A DNA stretch of 5,144 nucleotides from CALEUX01 sp037439945 (lineage in GTDB: Bacteria > Bacteroidota > Bacteroidia > Bacteroidales > Marinilabiliaceae): NCBI GenBank assembly GCA_037439945.1, contig JBBIVA010000169.1, positions 1 through 5,144 of the forward strand, given 5' to 3'. The translations under genes and the position numbers were made by a program. The notes under the pieces are model-generated. The model ran no database searches. It was not told where the DNA came from and was given only the letters and a program-made list of their open reading frames with translations. Of this stretch, positions 5,136 to 5,144 are shown one piece after another. Position 1 is the stretch's first letter; each line of letters begins with the position of its first letter.

Positions 5136-5144
5136 ATTAACCCT

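Larger units (their letters stand above)
4677..5144. other. 468-bp apparently noncoding block rich in inverted repeats
   Basis: No credible protein or tRNA gene is seen here on either strand. The first part (4677-4810) is plain AT-rich spacer with one 8-bp inverted repeat, AATTACAA/TTGTAATT (4718-4725, 4765-4772). From 4811 onward inverted repeats are dense: GGGTTAAA/TTTAACCC (4814-4821, 5085-5092), a terminator-like AT hairpin, a 16-bp terminal inverted repeat, four GTnCC/GGnAC hairpins and a final long-arm hairpin. The block reaches the window end, so its right boundary is unknown. Confidence 0.7.

Overview
The window looks like part of an AT-rich Bacteroidota chromosome, possibly a Bacteroidales or Marinilabiliales relative. 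Four things point there: a secreted GIN-domain (DUF2807) protein, no convincing Shine-Dalgarno sites before the starts, a TAnnTTTG-type promoter match before the largest gene, and AT-rich intergenic DNA. The assignment is inference; no rRNA or other marker gene is present.

Layout: two minus-strand genes come first, a small DUF486/DMT-type membrane protein (56-427) and, upstream of it in transcription, a DJ-1/PfpI-family protein (482-1030). Their 54-bp gap allows one transcript. A 391-bp divergent intergenic region (1031-1421) follows, with a GC-richer island, a perfect 12-bp palindrome, a nested hairpin, a possible 25-codon leader ORF and a good Bacteroidota-type promoter match. The plus strand then carries an 819-residue fusion of an acyl-activating (AMP-binding) domain, an acyl carrier domain and a PlsC-type acyltransferase (1422-3881). 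After 96 bp comes a signal-peptide-bearing GIN-domain protein (3978-4676). The last 468 bp appear noncoding and are unusually rich in inverted repeats.

How the genes relate: no single pathway links all four. The fusion protein carries the parts needed to activate a fatty acid, hold it on its own carrier domain and transfer it to a lipid acceptor. This resembles E. coli Aas in logic, but the domain order is reversed and a carrier domain is built in. The DJ-1 protein is a probable stress or carbonyl-damage protein. The DUF486 and GIN proteins have no firm function.

The strongest candidate for something undescribed is the 3' intergenic block. A 15/16-matching terminal inverted repeat (4862-4877 and 5061-5076) encloses four related GTnCC-GGnAC hairpins, two of them inside a further 8-bp closing stem. 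A separate 17-bp-arm hairpin lies just outside. This could be a small non-autonomous mobile element (MITE- or REP-like) or a structured RNA; the sequence alone does not decide.
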